From: Mycolicibacillus parakoreensis
GTDB taxonomy: Bacteria > Actinomycetota > Actinomycetes > Mycobacteriales > Mycobacteriaceae
NCBI RefSeq assembly: GCF_022370835.2
Contig: NZ_CP092365.1
Coordinates: forward strand, 3,410,001 to 3,474,000
Direction: 5' to 3'
Length of the DNA: 64,000 bases
This document shows, piece by piece, positions 35,921 to 45,900 of this stretch (position 1 is the first letter of the stretch; every line of letters begins with the position of its first letter). The position numbers and the translations under genes were made by a program. The notes beneath the pieces were generated by a model that had not been told where the DNA came from, did not search any database, and saw only the letters and a program-made list of their open reading frames with translations.

Positions 35921-36246
35921 GTGTCTCCGACGCCGTGGCCGGGGCCCTGGTGCTGGCCGGCTCGCTGCTGGCGCTGACCGCCGCGATCGGGGTGCTGCGG
36001 TTCCCCGACACGTTGGCGCGCATGCATTCGGCGACCAAACCGCAGGTGCTGGGGCTGCTTCTGGTGCTGGCCGGCGCGGCCATCCGGCTGCGCGGCAGCC
36101 ACGACTTCGGGATGCTGGCGGTCACCGCGCTGTTCACCGTGATCACCGCGCCGGTGGTGGCCCACCGGGTGGGCCGGCTGGCCTACCGCGAGCAGGACAT
36201 GGACGCCCAGCTCATCGTCGACGAGCTGCGCGACCCGCCGCAGTGA
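35917..36246 (+). CDS. mrpG: Na+/H+ antiporter subunit G (MrpG/MnhG)
   Basis: A 109-residue protein with three helices and the conserved LRFPDTLARMHSATKPQVLG motif. It is the last gene of the operon and ends 4 bp before the converging Lon-like gene. The complete set A(B)-C-D-E-F-G should give a working electrogenic antiporter for Na+ expulsion and alkaline or salt tolerance. Confidence 0.95.
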   Translation: MSVSDAVAGALVLAGSLLALTAAIGVLRFPDTLARMHSATKPQVLGLLLVLAGAAIRLRGSHDFGMLAVTALFTVITAPVVAHRVGRLAYREQDMDAQLIVDELRDPPQ

Positions 36247-36250
36247 GCGC

Positions 36251-36886
36251 TCACTCGGCGAGCTGGAACGCCACCCGCGCGGCGACGGTGTCGATCGCGT
36301 CGTCGACCGCGGCCAGCCGCGCGGCCACGCTCGGGGCGGCCAGCACCGCGTAGCGGTCGGCGGGCCCGATCGGGATGCGCGCGGCCAGGTTGTAGAGCCG
36401 CTCGCCCGCGGGCTCCCCGGGCGGGCCGAACAGGGCGTCGCGGGCGGGCAACGCCAGCCGCCGCCGCGTGGAGACCCGCTGATACAACGCGAGCAGCCGG
36501 TCTTCGAGGACCCGGATCTCGCTGTCGCCCACCGCCTCACCGGGCTCGTCGGGCTCGTCGGGCCAGGGTCGGGTCTCGGCGCGCGGGTAGGGGTCGTCGT
36601 CGAGCCAGCGCACCACCCGCAGGCGTTCGCCGACCGCGCAGACCAGGGCGTGCTGGCCGAACCCGAGCCGGCGGTGCTCGGTGATCGTGGCCAGCGCCCC
36701 CACCTCGCAGCGCCGCTCGCCGCCGCCGACCTCCCGCCCGGCGGCGATGAGCACCACCCCGAACCGCCGGTCGCCGGCCAGAGCGTCGCTGACCAGCTCC
36801 CGGTAGCGGGGCTCGAAGATCCGCAGCGGCAACGTCTCCCCCGGCAGCAGCACCGACTCCAGCGGGAACATCGGCAGCGGCGCCAT
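36251..36886 (-). CDS. Lon N-terminal-domain (LON substrate-binding) protein
   Basis: A 211-residue stand-alone LonN domain without AAA or protease parts. It begins PMFPLESVLLPGETLPLRIF followed by EPRYRELVSDAL, the signature of the family, and ends in a helical segment. Equivalent to M. tuberculosis Rv0434 (about 217 residues). Such proteins are thought to bind misfolded or regulatory proteins; the role is unproven. It lies 5 bp downstream of the carboxylate-amine-ligase gene and is likely cotranscribed with sodC and that gene. Confidence 0.9.
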   Translation of the reverse strand: MAPLPMFPLESVLLPGETLPLRIFEPRYRELVSDALAGDRRFGVVLIAAGREVGGGERRCEVGALATITEHRRLGFGQHALVCAVGERLRVVRWLDDDPYPRAETRPWPDEPDEPGEAVGDSEIRVLEDRLLALYQRVSTRRRLALPARDALFGPPGEPAGERLYNLAARIPIGPADRYAVLAAPSVAARLAAVDDAIDTVAARVAFQLAE

Positions 36887-36891
36887 GTGAA

Positions 36892-38055
36892 TCAGAGCTC
36901 CAACTCGTCGATGAGCGCGTCGACGACGGTGCGCAGATCGCCGTCGTTCTCCTCGGCGACCCGGCGCTGCCGTTGATACGACGCCCCGTACCGGTAGATG
37001 TCGGCGACCGCGGCCAGTTCGTCGGCGCAGCGCAACGTCTTCGCCACCGGGGCCAACCGGGTCAACAGGTCGTCGAGGTCGGCGGTGACCAGCCGTTCGT
37101 TGCTGTCGGCGTCCAAGATGATCTCGGCGTCGAGCCCGTAACGCGCCGCACGCCACTTGTTCTCCTGCACATGCCACGGCGGCAGCGCCGGCAGCAGCTC
37201 CCCGGCCTCCAGGCGCTGATCGAGATCGACCACCAGGCAGTGGGTCAACGCCACCAGCGCGCCGAGCTCCCGCAGGTTCGACACCCCGTCGAAGATCCGC
37301 AGCTCGACGGTGCCCAACGCCGGCGAGGGCCGGATGTCCCAGCGAATCTCGTTGAGCCGGTCGATGATCCCGGTCTTCTTCTGGTCGTGGACGAACCGTT
37401 CGAACTGCCGCCAGGTCTGGAACTGGAACGGCAGCCCCGCGGTGGGCAGCTGCTGGAACATCATCGACCGGTTGCTGGCGTAACCGGTGTCCTCCCCGCC
37501 CCACCACGGCGACGACGCCGAGAGCGCCAACAGGTGCGGGTAGTAGTTGAGCAGCCCGGAGATGATCGGCATCGCCTTGGCGGCCGAGCGGATCCCGACG
37601 TGCACGTGCACCCCCCAGATCAGCATCTGCCGGCCCCACCACTGGGTGCGTTTGATCAGCTCGGCGTAGCGGGGCGCGTCGGTGAGCTGCTGGGTGGACC
37701 ACCGCGCGAACGGGTGGGTGCCGGCGCTCAACAGCTCCATGCCGCGGTCGCGCACCACCTGGCGGGTGGTGGTCAGCGTGGCGCGCAGGTCCTCCATCGC
37801 CTCGGCGGTGTCGGTGCAGATCCCGGTGATCAGCTCGACGGTGTTGCGCAGCAACTCCTTGTGCACCCGCGGGTTCTCGCCGATCTCGGCGATGACCGCG
37901 GCGGCCTCGTTGGTCAGGTCGCGGGTGTGCGCGTCGACCAGGGCGAACTCCCACTCCACCCCGATGGTCGGGCGGGGTGACCCGGCGAAGTCGATGCGGG
38001 CCGGGACGCTAGCCGGCGTTGATGACACCACAGGCGACACGCTGACCAGCGTCAC
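36892..38055 (-). CDS. Carboxylate-amine ligase, YbdK/GCS2 family
   Basis: Up to 387 residues, of the glutamate-cysteine ligase 2 family (ATP-grasp-like amide ligase), like M. tuberculosis Rv0433. Landmarks: [18 protein letters not shown] (ATP/metal Glu residues), [21 protein letters not shown], and the late [16 protein letters not shown]. It may make a gamma-glutamyl amide; the physiological acceptor is not known. The GTG at 38055 gives the longest reading and overlaps sodC by 47 bp. Later in-frame GTG codons (38040, 38031, 38028) are equally possible because no clear ribosome-binding site exists. Confidence 0.9.
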   Translation of the reverse strand: MTLVSVSPVVSSTPASVPARIDFAGSPRPTIGVEWEFALVDAHTRDLTNEAAAVIAEIGENPRVHKELLRNTVELITGICTDTAEAMEDLRATLTTTRQVVRDRGMELLSAGTHPFARWSTQQLTDAPRYAELIKRTQWWGRQMLIWGVHVHVGIRSAAKAMPIISGLLNYYPHLLALSASSPWWGGEDTGYASNRSMMFQQLPTAGLPFQFQTWRQFERFVHDQKKTGIIDRLNEIRWDIRPSPALGTVELRIFDGVSNLRELGALVALTHCLVVDLDQRLEAGELLPALPPWHVQENKWRAARYGLDAEIILDADSNERLVTADLDDLLTRLAPVAKTLRCADELAAVADIYRYGASYQRQRRVAEENDGDLRTVVDALIDELEL

Positions 38056-38719
38056 CGGTTTTCAACGTGGTTTCGTCGGGGCCGGGCGTGCCGTCGAGCT
38101 GCACGTAGCGCTCGGACGGGATGTGGGCGAAGTTGTCGTCATCGGCGTGGATGATGATCGCGGTGCCCTCCCCGGCCAGCAGCTCGTCGCGGTTGAACGC
38201 GTCGGTGGTGGTCACCAGGTAGCCGGTGCCGTCGGAGCGCACCTGCAGCGCGGTGAGGTCCCCGCTCTGCGGGTGGCCGTGGTGGCCGGGGGCCTGGAAG
38301 TGCCCGCCGGCGGAGAGGAACGCGCCGGGCTCACCGCCGGTCGGCGCGGTCGAGTCGGCCTCGCACTTGCCCACCTCGTGCAGGTGGGTGCCGTGGAAGC
38401 CGGGGGTCAGCACGCTGCCCTCGACGGTCTGGATCGTGACGGTGACGTAGCCCTCGGTGAAGTCGAACTCCGCGGTGGCCACCGGGGTGCCGTCGACGTC
38501 GGAGAGCTGCGCGCGCAGCGTGTCGGAATCGGTGCCGTCCTGCGACTCCGGCGCGGTGGCCGGCGAACCGGTCCACACCGACGGGGCCGGCCCCGGCCCG
38601 GGGGCCTCCGGCTCGTTGGGGCTGCAGGCACTCAGCAGCAACACCGGCGCGGCCAGGGCGGCCAAGGCCACCGTGGGGGCGGATCTGCTGACTGCGGGGC
38701 GACGGCGCGACGTAAGCAT
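38009..38719 (-). CDS. sodC: Periplasmic copper superoxide dismutase, lipoprotein SodC
   Basis: A 236-residue Cu(,Zn) superoxide dismutase that removes superoxide outside the membrane. It is a lipoprotein (lipobox LLLSAC, Cys at about 32). Copper ligands lie in [13 protein letters not shown] (HxH), [13 protein letters not shown] and [14 protein letters not shown]. The disulfide partner is in [10 protein letters not shown]. The M. tuberculosis enzyme is active without zinc; whether the zinc site is complete here cannot be settled by eye. ATG at 38719 is leaderless. First gene of sodC-YbdK-LonN. Confidence 0.95.
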   Translation of the reverse strand: MLTSRRRPAVSRSAPTVALAALAAPVLLLSACSPNEPEAPGPGPAPSVWTGSPATAPESQDGTDSDTLRAQLSDVDGTPVATAEFDFTEGYVTVTIQTVEGSVLTPGFHGTHLHEVGKCEADSTAPTGGEPGAFLSAGGHFQAPGHHGHPQSGDLTALQVRSDGTGYLVTTTDAFNRDELLAGEGTAIIIHADDDNFAHIPSERYVQLDGTPGPDETTLKTGDAGQRVACGVINAG

Positions 38720-38725
38720 GCTCAG

Positions 38726-38731
38726 AGCTTA
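38726..38731 (-). promoter_or_regulatory. Leaderless promoter of sodC
   Basis: TAAGCT on the minus strand, 6 nt before the ATG; it lies immediately past the virR stop. Confidence 0.5.
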
Positions 38732-38736
38732 GCGGG

Positions 38737-39207
38737 TCAACCGGTCACCAGGACGATGACGCCCGGAGGTTGATCGGCGACGTCGGGATCGTCGATGCGC
38801 GGAAACACCGGCACGTCGAGCAGTTCGGCCACCGCCTCGGCCGATTCCTGCTCACCGTCGTTGTCGGGGTCGAAGAACACCGTGGTCTCGTGCACCGAGT
38901 CGACGCGCATGTTGCCGACGTCGGTGACGTCCCAGTCCGCCTCGCGCAGCTGGTCGCCGGTGGCCGCGGCCAGCCCCTCCTCATCGGAGATGTTGTAGAC
39001 GCGCACCTCGGCTTTCGGCGTCGCCGGCGCCGAGGTGGTGGTCGTGGTCGTGGTGGTCGTCGTCGTGGTCGACGCCTCGTCGGAGGACGAGCCGCTCGAG
39101 CTCAGCCACTGGAAGCCCAGCAGCAGAAAGATGATGCCGAGGAACAGCAGCACCATCACCATGGCGCGCAGCGGCAACCCCGAGGAGTCGGGGACGTGGT
39201 CGTTCAT
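38737..39207 (-). CDS. virR: LytR_C-domain membrane protein, VirR-like
   Basis: A 156-residue single-pass protein: membrane helix AMVMVLLFLGIIFLLLGFQW (about 15-34), a run of Thr residues, then a LytR C-terminal domain (AEVRVYNISDEEGLAAATGD ... SDQPPGV-like ADQPPGVIVLVTG). It corresponds to Rv0431, named VirR in M. tuberculosis, where it limits membrane-vesicle release and interacts with cell-wall synthesis. ATG at 39207 is preferred over the longer GTG at 39216 because it lies 7 nt after TACAGT. The Thr run is encoded by repeated ACC/ACG triplets and may vary in length. Confidence 0.9.
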   Translation of the reverse strand: MNDHVPDSSGLPLRAMVMVLLFLGIIFLLLGFQWLSSSGSSSDEASTTTTTTTTTTTTSAPATPKAEVRVYNISDEEGLAAATGDQLREADWDVTDVGNMRVDSVHETTVFFDPDNDGEQESAEAVAELLDVPVFPRIDDPDVADQPPGVIVLVTG

Positions 39208-39214
39208 CGCGCCC

Positions 39215-39220
39215 ACTGTA
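39215..39220 (-). promoter_or_regulatory. Leaderless promoter of virR
   Basis: TACAGT on the minus strand, 7 nt before ATG 39207. Confidence 0.5.
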
Positions 39221-39276
39221 ACGGGGCCCGCGCGGATTCCCGCAATGGCGACCGTGGAATGCGTCGCACCGCCGGC

Positions 39277-39585
39277 TCAGGGCACCTCGAAGCCCAGCCG
39301 CCGGGCGGCTTTGGCCTTCAGCCGGCTCGCGCGCATCCGGCGCAGCCGTTTGACCAGCATCGGGTCGGCCGCCAGCGCGTCGGGGCGCTCCACCAGCGCG
39401 TTGAGCACCTGGTAGTAGCGGGTCGCGGACAGCCCGAACAGCTCTTTGATGGCGTCCTCTTTGGAGCCGGCGTATTTCCACCACTGCCGCTCGAAGGCCA
39501 GGATGTCGTGTTCGCGCCGGGTCAAACCGTCGCCGGGGTCGGAGTCGTCGCCTGATCGATGAGGTTGCGCCATGGCGCCGTCCAT
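39277..39585 (-). CDS. DUF3263 family protein
   Basis: A 102-residue cytoplasmic, basic, helical protein, conserved across actinobacteria next to def. The core is [40 protein letters not shown] and [20 protein letters not shown]. The middle resembles an HTH, so DNA binding is possible. ATG at 39585 (MDGAMA) gives exactly the length I recall for Rv0430; an upstream ATG at 39615 would add ten residues. Function unknown. It is divergent from def across 138 bp holding the def promoter and no other clear feature. Confidence 0.9.
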   Translation of the reverse strand: MDGAMAQPHRSGDDSDPGDGLTRREHDILAFERQWWKYAGSKEDAIKELFGLSATRYYQVLNALVERPDALAADPMLVKRLRRMRASRLKAKAARRLGFEVP

Positions 39586-39709
39586 ATCGTGCCCGGACCC
39601 TTCCCCGACATACATCGAATAACAACAGTGTGTTTCGGCGCATATTCAACCATGCCGATCCACCGGGCGCGCGAACCCGGCCGGGCGCGTCGCGATACCG
39701 GCGGCGATT

Positions 39710-39715
39710 TAGGCT
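39710..39715 (+). promoter_or_regulatory. Leaderless promoter of def
   Basis: TAGGCT, 8 nt before ATG 39724; no Shine-Dalgarno. Confidence 0.45.
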
Positions 39716-39723
39716 TGCCGATC

Positions 39724-40320
39724 ATGGCAGTCGTACCCATCCGCATCGTGGGCGATCCCGTCCTGCACACGCCCACCACCGAGGTGACGCTCGGCCCCGA
39801 CGGGTCGGTGCCCGAGACCGTCGCGGAGTTGATCACCGACATGTACGAGACGATGGACGCCGCCAACGGGGTCGGGTTGGCCGCCAACCAGATCGGGGTG
39901 GGGCTGCGGGTGTTCGTCTACGACTGCGCCGACGACCGCGGCCGCGGGCCGCGCCGGCGCGGCGCGGTGATCAACCCGGTGCTGGAGACCTCGGCGATCC
40001 CCGAGACCATGCCCGACCCCGACCACGACGACGAGGGCTGCCTGTCGGTGCCCGGCGAGTCGTTTCCCACCGGGCGGGCCGACTGGGCGCGGGTGCGCGG
40101 CCACGACGCCGACGGCGCCCCGATCACGGTGGAGGGCACCGGGCTGTTCGCCCGGATGCTGCAGCACGAGACCGGCCACCTCGACGGCTTTTTGTACCTC
40201 GACCGGCTGATCGGCCGGCACGCCCGCAGCGCCAAACGCACGGTCAAGGCCCACGGCTGGGGAGTGCCGGGGCTGTCGTGGCTGCCCGGCGAGGTCCCCG
40301 ACCCGTTCGGACACCCGTGA
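39724..40320 (+). CDS. def: Peptide deformylase
   Basis: A 198-residue metallo-enzyme removing the formyl group from new N-termini. All three motifs are present: [10 protein letters not shown] (motif 1), EGCLSVPGE (motif 2, metal Cys) and QHETGHLDG (motif 3, HExxH as HETGH). An insertion around [10 protein letters not shown] and the C-terminal extension [16 protein letters not shown] agree with mycobacterial Def. It starts a def-GNAT-xthA operon with 4-base overlaps. Confidence 0.97.
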   Translation: MAVVPIRIVGDPVLHTPTTEVTLGPDGSVPETVAELITDMYETMDAANGVGLAANQIGVGLRVFVYDCADDRGRGPRRRGAVINPVLETSAIPETMPDPDHDDEGCLSVPGESFPTGRADWARVRGHDADGAPITVEGTGLFARMLQHETGHLDGFLYLDRLIGRHARSAKRTVKAHGWGVPGLSWLPGEVPDPFGHP

Positions 40321-41264
40321 GCGCGCTGCCGCCGCTGGGCACCCGGGTGGCGGTGCGGTTCCGGTTGCCGCCCGGCTCCGAGCCGCCGCTGTCGGACGCG
40401 GTGGGCCATCTGCTCGCCGTCGACCCGCTGGTGCGGGTGCGCACCAAGACCGGCGCGGTGGTGCAGTTCCCCGCCGCCGCCGTGCTCACGGTGCGCCGGC
40501 TCACCGACGTGCCGGTGCGCAACTCGCAGATCCGGGCCGTCGAGCACGCCGCCGCCCTGGGGTTTCCCGGCACCGAATCCGCCTGGCTGCACGGCTGGCT
40601 GCTGCGCGCCGGGCAGGGGGTGAGCGCGCGGGCCAACTCGGCGATCCCGCTGGAGCGCGGAACCTCGTTCGCGGCGGTGCCGGCGATCGTCGACTGGTAT
40701 GTGGCGCGCGGGCTGACCCCGCTGTTCGCGATCCCCGACCGGATGGTCTCGCTGCGCGACGACACCCCGGTCGAGTGCGAGACCCGCACCCTGGTCACCG
40801 ACCTGGCGCCCGCCCCGGCGGCCCCGGCGGCGGTCACGCTGGCCGACGCGCCCGACGCCGACTGGCTGGCCGACTACGCCCGCGCGGTGCCCGCGGCGGT
40901 GCTCACCGCGGTGCGGGGCCCCGGCGCGGTGTGCTTCGCGCGCCACCCCGACGGCGCGGTGGCGCGCGGGGTGATCACCGAGTCCGCCGACGGCACCCGC
41001 TGGGTGGGCCTCTCGGAGCTGCGGGTGGCCCCCGCGGCCCGCCGCGGCGGGCTGGGCACGGCGGTGGGCACCGCGGTGCTGGCCTGGGCGGCCCGCCGGG
41101 GCGTCACCCGCGGCTACGCCGCGGTCCGCGAGGACGGCGCCGGCGGCCACGACGACCTGCTGGGGCTGCTCACCGCGCTGGGGTTCACCGGCCAGCACCG
41201 CTGCCGGTACGTGCGCACCGAGGCGATCTGGTCCGGGCCGACCAGCCGGAGGTCCCCGCGATGA
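40317..41264 (+). CDS. GNAT-family N-acetyltransferase (Rv0428c-like)
   Basis: A 315-residue protein: an N-terminal barrel-like domain ([20 protein letters not shown] ... [16 protein letters not shown]) and a C-terminal GNAT fold with the acetyl-CoA loop [20 protein letters not shown] (R-x-x-G-x-G/A like). Same position as Rv0428c beside def and xthA; the acceptor is unknown. GTG start overlaps the def stop (GTGA). Confidence 0.9.
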   Translation: MSALPPLGTRVAVRFRLPPGSEPPLSDAVGHLLAVDPLVRVRTKTGAVVQFPAAAVLTVRRLTDVPVRNSQIRAVEHAAALGFPGTESAWLHGWLLRAGQGVSARANSAIPLERGTSFAAVPAIVDWYVARGLTPLFAIPDRMVSLRDDTPVECETRTLVTDLAPAPAAPAAVTLADAPDADWLADYARAVPAAVLTAVRGPGAVCFARHPDGAVARGVITESADGTRWVGLSELRVAPAARRGGLGTAVGTAVLAWAARRGVTRGYAAVREDGAGGHDDLLGLLTALGFTGQHRCRYVRTEAIWSGPTSRRSPR

Positions 41265-42082
41265 CCGACGCCACGCTGCGGGTGGCCACCTGGAACGTCA
41301 ACTCGATCCGCACCCGGGTGGGCCGGGTCACCGACTGGCTGGCCCGCGCCGACGTCGACGTGCTGGCCATGCAGGAGACCAAGTGCACCGACGCGCAGTT
41401 CCCGATGCTGCCGTTCGTCGAGCTCGGCTACGAGGTGGCCCACGTGGGGCTCAACCAGTGGAACGGGGTGGCGATCGCCTCCCGGGTCGGCCTGCAGGAC
41501 GTGCAGATCGGTTTCGCCGACCAGCCGCGCTGGGCGCCCCGAGCCGACGCCGACCCGGTCGTGGAGGCACGCGCACTCGGGGCGACCTGCGCCGGGCTGC
41601 GGGTGTGGAGCCTGTATGTGCCCAACGGGCGCACCCTCGACGACCCGCACTACCGCTACAAGCTGGACTGGCTGGCCGCGCTGCGCGACGCGGCGTCGGG
41701 GTGGCTGAGCGCCGACCGCGACGCCCCGCTGGCCCTGGCCGGCGACTGGAACATCGCCCCCACCGACGACGACGTGTGGGACACGGCGGTCTTCGACGGC
41801 GCCACCCACGTCTCGGAACCCGAACGCGCGGCGTTCGCGGAGTTCACCGACGCCGGTTTCACCGACGTGGTGCGCCCGTTCACCCCCGGGCCGGGGGTCT
41901 ACACCTACTGGGATTACACCCAGCTGCGGTTCCCGAAACGGCAGGGCATGCGGATCGACTTCATCCTCGGCTCCCCGGCGCTGGCCGACCGCGTCACCCA
42001 CGCCGAGATCGTCCGCGAGGAGCGGAAAGGTAAGTCGCCCAGCGACCACGCCCCGGTGCTGGTCGAGTTGCACCGCCCGTGA
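41261..42082 (+). CDS. xthA: Exodeoxyribonuclease III / AP endonuclease
   Basis: A 273-residue endonuclease/exonuclease/phosphatase-fold enzyme that cuts DNA at abasic sites and trims 3' ends. Motifs: RVATWNVNSIRTR, LAMQETKC (metal Glu), YVPNGR, GDWNIAPTDDD and SDHAPVLVEL (catalytic Asp-His). It is the last gene of the operon, overlapping the GNAT gene by ATGA. Confidence 0.96.
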   Translation: MTDATLRVATWNVNSIRTRVGRVTDWLARADVDVLAMQETKCTDAQFPMLPFVELGYEVAHVGLNQWNGVAIASRVGLQDVQIGFADQPRWAPRADADPVVEARALGATCAGLRVWSLYVPNGRTLDDPHYRYKLDWLAALRDAASGWLSADRDAPLALAGDWNIAPTDDDVWDTAVFDGATHVSEPERAAFAEFTDAGFTDVVRPFTPGPGVYTYWDYTQLRFPKRQGMRIDFILGSPALADRVTHAEIVREERKGKSPSDHAPVLVELHRP

Positions 42083-42128
42083 CGCCGAGTTCACTTGGCG
42101 CCGTGTGTATCCCGACGCGATCGGCACG

Positions 42129-42154
42129 CCGCCGCACCGGCGGGACCGGTTTTT
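42129..42154 (+). terminator. Probable terminator after xthA
   Basis: CCGCCG-CAC-CGGCGG forms a 6-bp stem, then GACCGG and a run of five T. This is one of the few T-tracts in the window. It lies 47 bp after the xthA stop. Confidence 0.5.
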
Positions 42155-42215
42155 GTTCAGCCAACGCACATCCGGCGCGGCCCGCGCGTACCTCGCGCCG
42201 ACGCCGGGTTGCGAC

Positions 42216-42242
42216 TACTCTGGAAATTCCGATTGCGAGGAG
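42216..42242 (+). promoter_or_regulatory. Promoter and ribosome-binding site of the Lys/Ala-rich membrane protein gene
   Basis: TACTCT (42216-42221) fits a -10. GAGGAG (42237-42242) is 4 nt before ATG 42247. Confidence 0.5.
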
Positions 42243-42246
42243 ACCG

Positions 42247-42906
42247 ATGGACGTCAAGGGTGCGATACGGCAGGCGGCCCGCGCCGTGGGCCGGGCCGCC
42301 GACACGACCACCATGGCCGCCGGCGCCGTAGGCGGAGCGGTGCTCAACGGTGCCATCAGCGGTGCGCAGGGCATGGTGTCCGGCGCCCAGCGCGGTGCCG
42401 CCGAGGCCCCCAACGTGGTGGCGGCCGTGCCGGGCGCGGTCGCCGGCAGCGTCGTCGACGGCGCCCAGGGCGTGGTCACCGGCGCGCAGCGCGGCGCCGG
42501 GCAGGGCAGCCAGTCCACCCCGGTGGCGGCCGCCACCCTCGGGGTGGTCGGCGCGATCGGGTTGGTGGAGTGGCCGCTGCTGCTCGCGGTCGGCGGCGGG
42601 GCGCTGCTGCTGCGGCGCACCAAGCAGCGCCGCGACCAGAGCGCCCCGGCGGTGAGCGCGCCCCCGGCGCGGCTGCGCGCGGTGCCCGCGGCCGCCGAGG
42701 ACTCGGCGCCGGCCACGCCGGCGGCGCGCAAGACCGCCGCCACGAAGGCCCCGGCGAAGACGGCGAAGAAGCCAGCCGCCAAGAAGGCCCCCGCGAAGAA
42801 GACGGCGAAGTCGGCGGCGAAGAAGACCGGGAAGAAGACCCCGGCGAAGAAGGCCCCGGCGAAGAAGCCCGGGTCCCCCTCAGCGGCGCCCCGCAACCCG
42901 CGCTGA
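42247..42906 (+). CDS. Membrane-associated protein with histone-H1-like Lys/Ala/Pro tail
   Basis: A 219-residue protein in the position of Rv0426c. Residues 1-95 are Ala/Gly-rich with repeated GAQRGA units (ISGAQGMVSGAQRGAAEAP; GVVTGAQRGAGQG). A short hydrophobic segment follows (LGVVGAIGLVEWPLLLAVGG, about 98-117), then a very basic tail (about 155-210) built of AxKKxPAKK-type repeats, as in HupB and eukaryotic linker histones. The tail should bind nucleic acid or acidic polymers. A domain SVVDGAQ/GLVEWPLLL style is shared with the gene at 47386 (DLIEWPVAVVI). It precedes ctpH by 5 bp. Confidence 0.8.
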   Translation: MDVKGAIRQAARAVGRAADTTTMAAGAVGGAVLNGAISGAQGMVSGAQRGAAEAPNVVAAVPGAVAGSVVDGAQGVVTGAQRGAGQGSQSTPVAAATLGVVGAIGLVEWPLLLAVGGGALLLRRTKQRRDQSAPAVSAPPARLRAVPAAAEDSAPATPAARKTAATKAPAKTAKKPAAKKAPAKKTAKSAAKKTGKKTPAKKAPAKKPGSPSAAPRNPR

Positions 42907-42911
42907 TCGTT

Positions 42912-45900
42912 TTGGGTATCAGCTCGGTTCCGTTACGGCTGGCCTCCTGGGGGCTGCAGACCTCGGCGACCCTCGTCGGCGCGTCGGTGAGTGCCACCGC
43001 CGCCGCGACCGAGGTGGCGACCCGCCCGGCCCGCGAACTCACCACGATGGTCTCCCGCGGTGTCGGCGATGTGCTGGCCGGCCGGCGCAGCTGGCGCGGC
43101 AACGGCCGGGCCTGGATCGAGGTGCGCGGACTGCGCGGTGAGTCCGGCCGCGAGCTGGGCCCCGCGGTGCTCGCCGCGGTCGCCGACGCGCCGGGGGTGC
43201 ACGCCGCCCAGCTGAACTATCCGCTCTCGCGCCTGGTGCTCACCGTCGACGACACCGTCGCGCTGCGCGAGCTGGGCCAGCGGGTGGGCGCCGTCGAACG
43301 CCGGTACCGCCACACCGCCGGGCGCGCCGAGCGCGCCGTGGGCCTGCCCGGCGACGGGCTGGTCGCCGCGGCGCGGGTGGTGACCGCCGGCGCCAACACG
43401 GTGGGCTTCGGGGTGGCGCTGGCCGGCTGGGTGATGCGGGTGCCGCCGCTGCCGGCGAGCGTGGAGGCGGTGGTGGCCGCGCTCTCCTACCAGCCGCGGC
43501 TGCGCGAGCTGCTCGAGGAACGCCTCGGGCCCGCCGGCACCGACACCACGCTGGCGGTGGCGATGGCGGTCGCCCACACCGTCACCGTCGCCCCGGCCGC
43601 GTTGCTGCTCGATGTGCTCAGCGAGGCGGTCGCCCTCGGTGAGCACCGCGCCGCGGCCGAGGCCTGGCGGCGCCACGAACCCGCCCTGGCCCGTTACGCC
43701 GGGACCGCCACCGCGCACCGCGGCACCCGCGCCGTGCCGGCGCCGCCGGGCGCGGTGGCGCGCCACGCCAACCTGGCCGCGCTGGTGCAGGCCGTCGGCG
43801 CCGCCGCCGTCGGCGCCGCCACCCGCAATCCGCAGATGGCCGCCACCGCGGTGCTGGTCACCGCGCCGAAGGCGGCCCGGATGACCCGCGAGACGTTCGC
43901 CGCCCGCCTCGGGCAGGAACTCGCCGAGCGCCACGACGTGCTCACGTTGGCCCCCGCCGCGCTGCGCCGGCTGGACCGGGTCGACACCCTGGTCATCGAC
44001 CCGCGGGTGCTGTGCACCGACCGGCTGCGGGTCACCGGGGTGCGCGGGGTCCCCGACCGGGATCTGGCCGGCGCCTGGGCGCGCGCGCAGGAACGTCTCG
44101 ACGGCGGGGGGCTGACCCCCGGCTGGCATTCGCTGGACCCCGACACCGCGCTGGAGGCGCTCTACCGGCCCGCCCACGACCCGCTGGCCGCCGCGCTGGT
44201 GACCGAGGCCCGCCGCTGCGAGCTCGAGGTGGTCTCGGTCGACATCGACGTGCTCGACGAGCTGCGGCCCGGTTTCGACGACGTCGAGCCGTCGGGGCCC
44301 GGCACGGTCGACGCCGATCTGGCGAGCCTGGTCACCGGCCTGCAGGCGGCCGGCAAGACCGTCGCGGTGCTCTCCACCGCGGCGGGGGCGGCCCTGGCCG
44401 CCGCCGACCTGTCGATCGGGGTGCTCACCGACGTCGCGCCCCCGCCGTTTCACGCCGAGCTGCTGGTGACCGGCCTGCCCGGGGCCTGGCAGGTCCTCCA
44501 CGCGCTGCCGGCGGCGCGCACGGCGGCGCGCCGCGGCATCGAGATCGCCACCGGCGCCTCCGCGTTGGGCTCGTTGTTGATGCTGCCCGGGGTCCGCGGC
44601 ACCGGTCCGGGCCCGGTGACCAGCGGTGCCGCGGTGGGGTTGCTGACCGGGTTTCTGCTGGCCCGGCGCACCGCCTCGGCGCCCACCCCCGCTCCGGCGC
44701 CGGTCCAGGAGTGGCACGCGATGTCGGCGGCGCAGGTGCGCGCCGCGTTGCCGACACCGCGGCGCGAGCCGGCCCCGGCCGTGCGCTTCGCGCGCGTGCA
44801 GCCCGGCCTGCGTGTGCTGGGACGCGCCGCCGAGGTCAGCGTCGGCCCCCGCCGGTCGGCGGCGCAGTTCGGCCGGGCGGTGCGCGCCGAGCTGGCCGAC
44901 CCGATGACCCCGATCCTGGCGCTGGGCTCGGCGGCCAGCGCGGTGCTCGGCTCGCCGGTGGACGCGATCATGGTCGGCTCGGTGCTGACCGGCAACGCCA
45001 TGCTGGCCGCCGCGCAGCGGCTGCGCGCCGAGACCAAACTCAACGAGCTGCTCGCCCAGCAGGCCCCGATGGCACGCCGCGTCGACGTCACCGACCACGG
45101 CGAGATCTGCGTGGAGATCCCGGCCGAGGCGCTGCTGCCGGGCGACCTCATCGAGGTGCACCCCGACGAGGTGGTGCCCGCCGACGCCCGGCTGATCGAC
45201 GCCCCCGAGGTGGAGGTCGACGAATCCTCGCTCACCGGGGAGTCGATGCCGGTGGACAAACAGACCGAGGCCACCCCGGGGGCCGATCTGGCCGAACAGT
45301 TCTGCATGCTGTTCGCCGGCACCACCGTGGTGACCGGCACCGCCCGGGCGGTGGTCACCGCCGTCGGCGCCGACACCCAGGTGCGCCGGGCCGCCGACCT
45401 GGTCGGCGCCCAGAACGAGACCGTCGGGCTGCAGCACCAGCTGGGGCAGCTGACCACCCGCGCCTGGCCGGTGAGCATGGGCGGCGGCGCGGCGGTCGGG
45501 CTGCTCGGCTTGCTGCGCGGCAAGGGATTACGTCAAGCGGTGGCCGACGGGATCGCGGTCAGCGTGGCCGCCGTGCCCGAGGGGATGCCGCTGGTGGCCA
45601 CGCTGGCCCAGCAGGCGTCGGCGCGCCGGCTCACCGGCCTCGGTGCGCTGGTGCGGGTGCCGCGCTCGGTGGAGGCGCTCGGCCGCGTCGACGTGGTCTG
45701 CTTCGACAAGACCGGCACGCTCAGCGAGAACCGGTTGCAGGTCACCCAGGTGCGCGCCCTGCCCGGCCACACCGAGGCCGAGGTGCTGCGCTGCGCGGCG
45801 GCGGCCACCCCGACGATCAACGGGCGCGCCCACGTCCACGCCACCGACACCGCGATCATCACCGCCGCGGTGCAGACCAACGGCGAGTCCGCGGGGGCCG

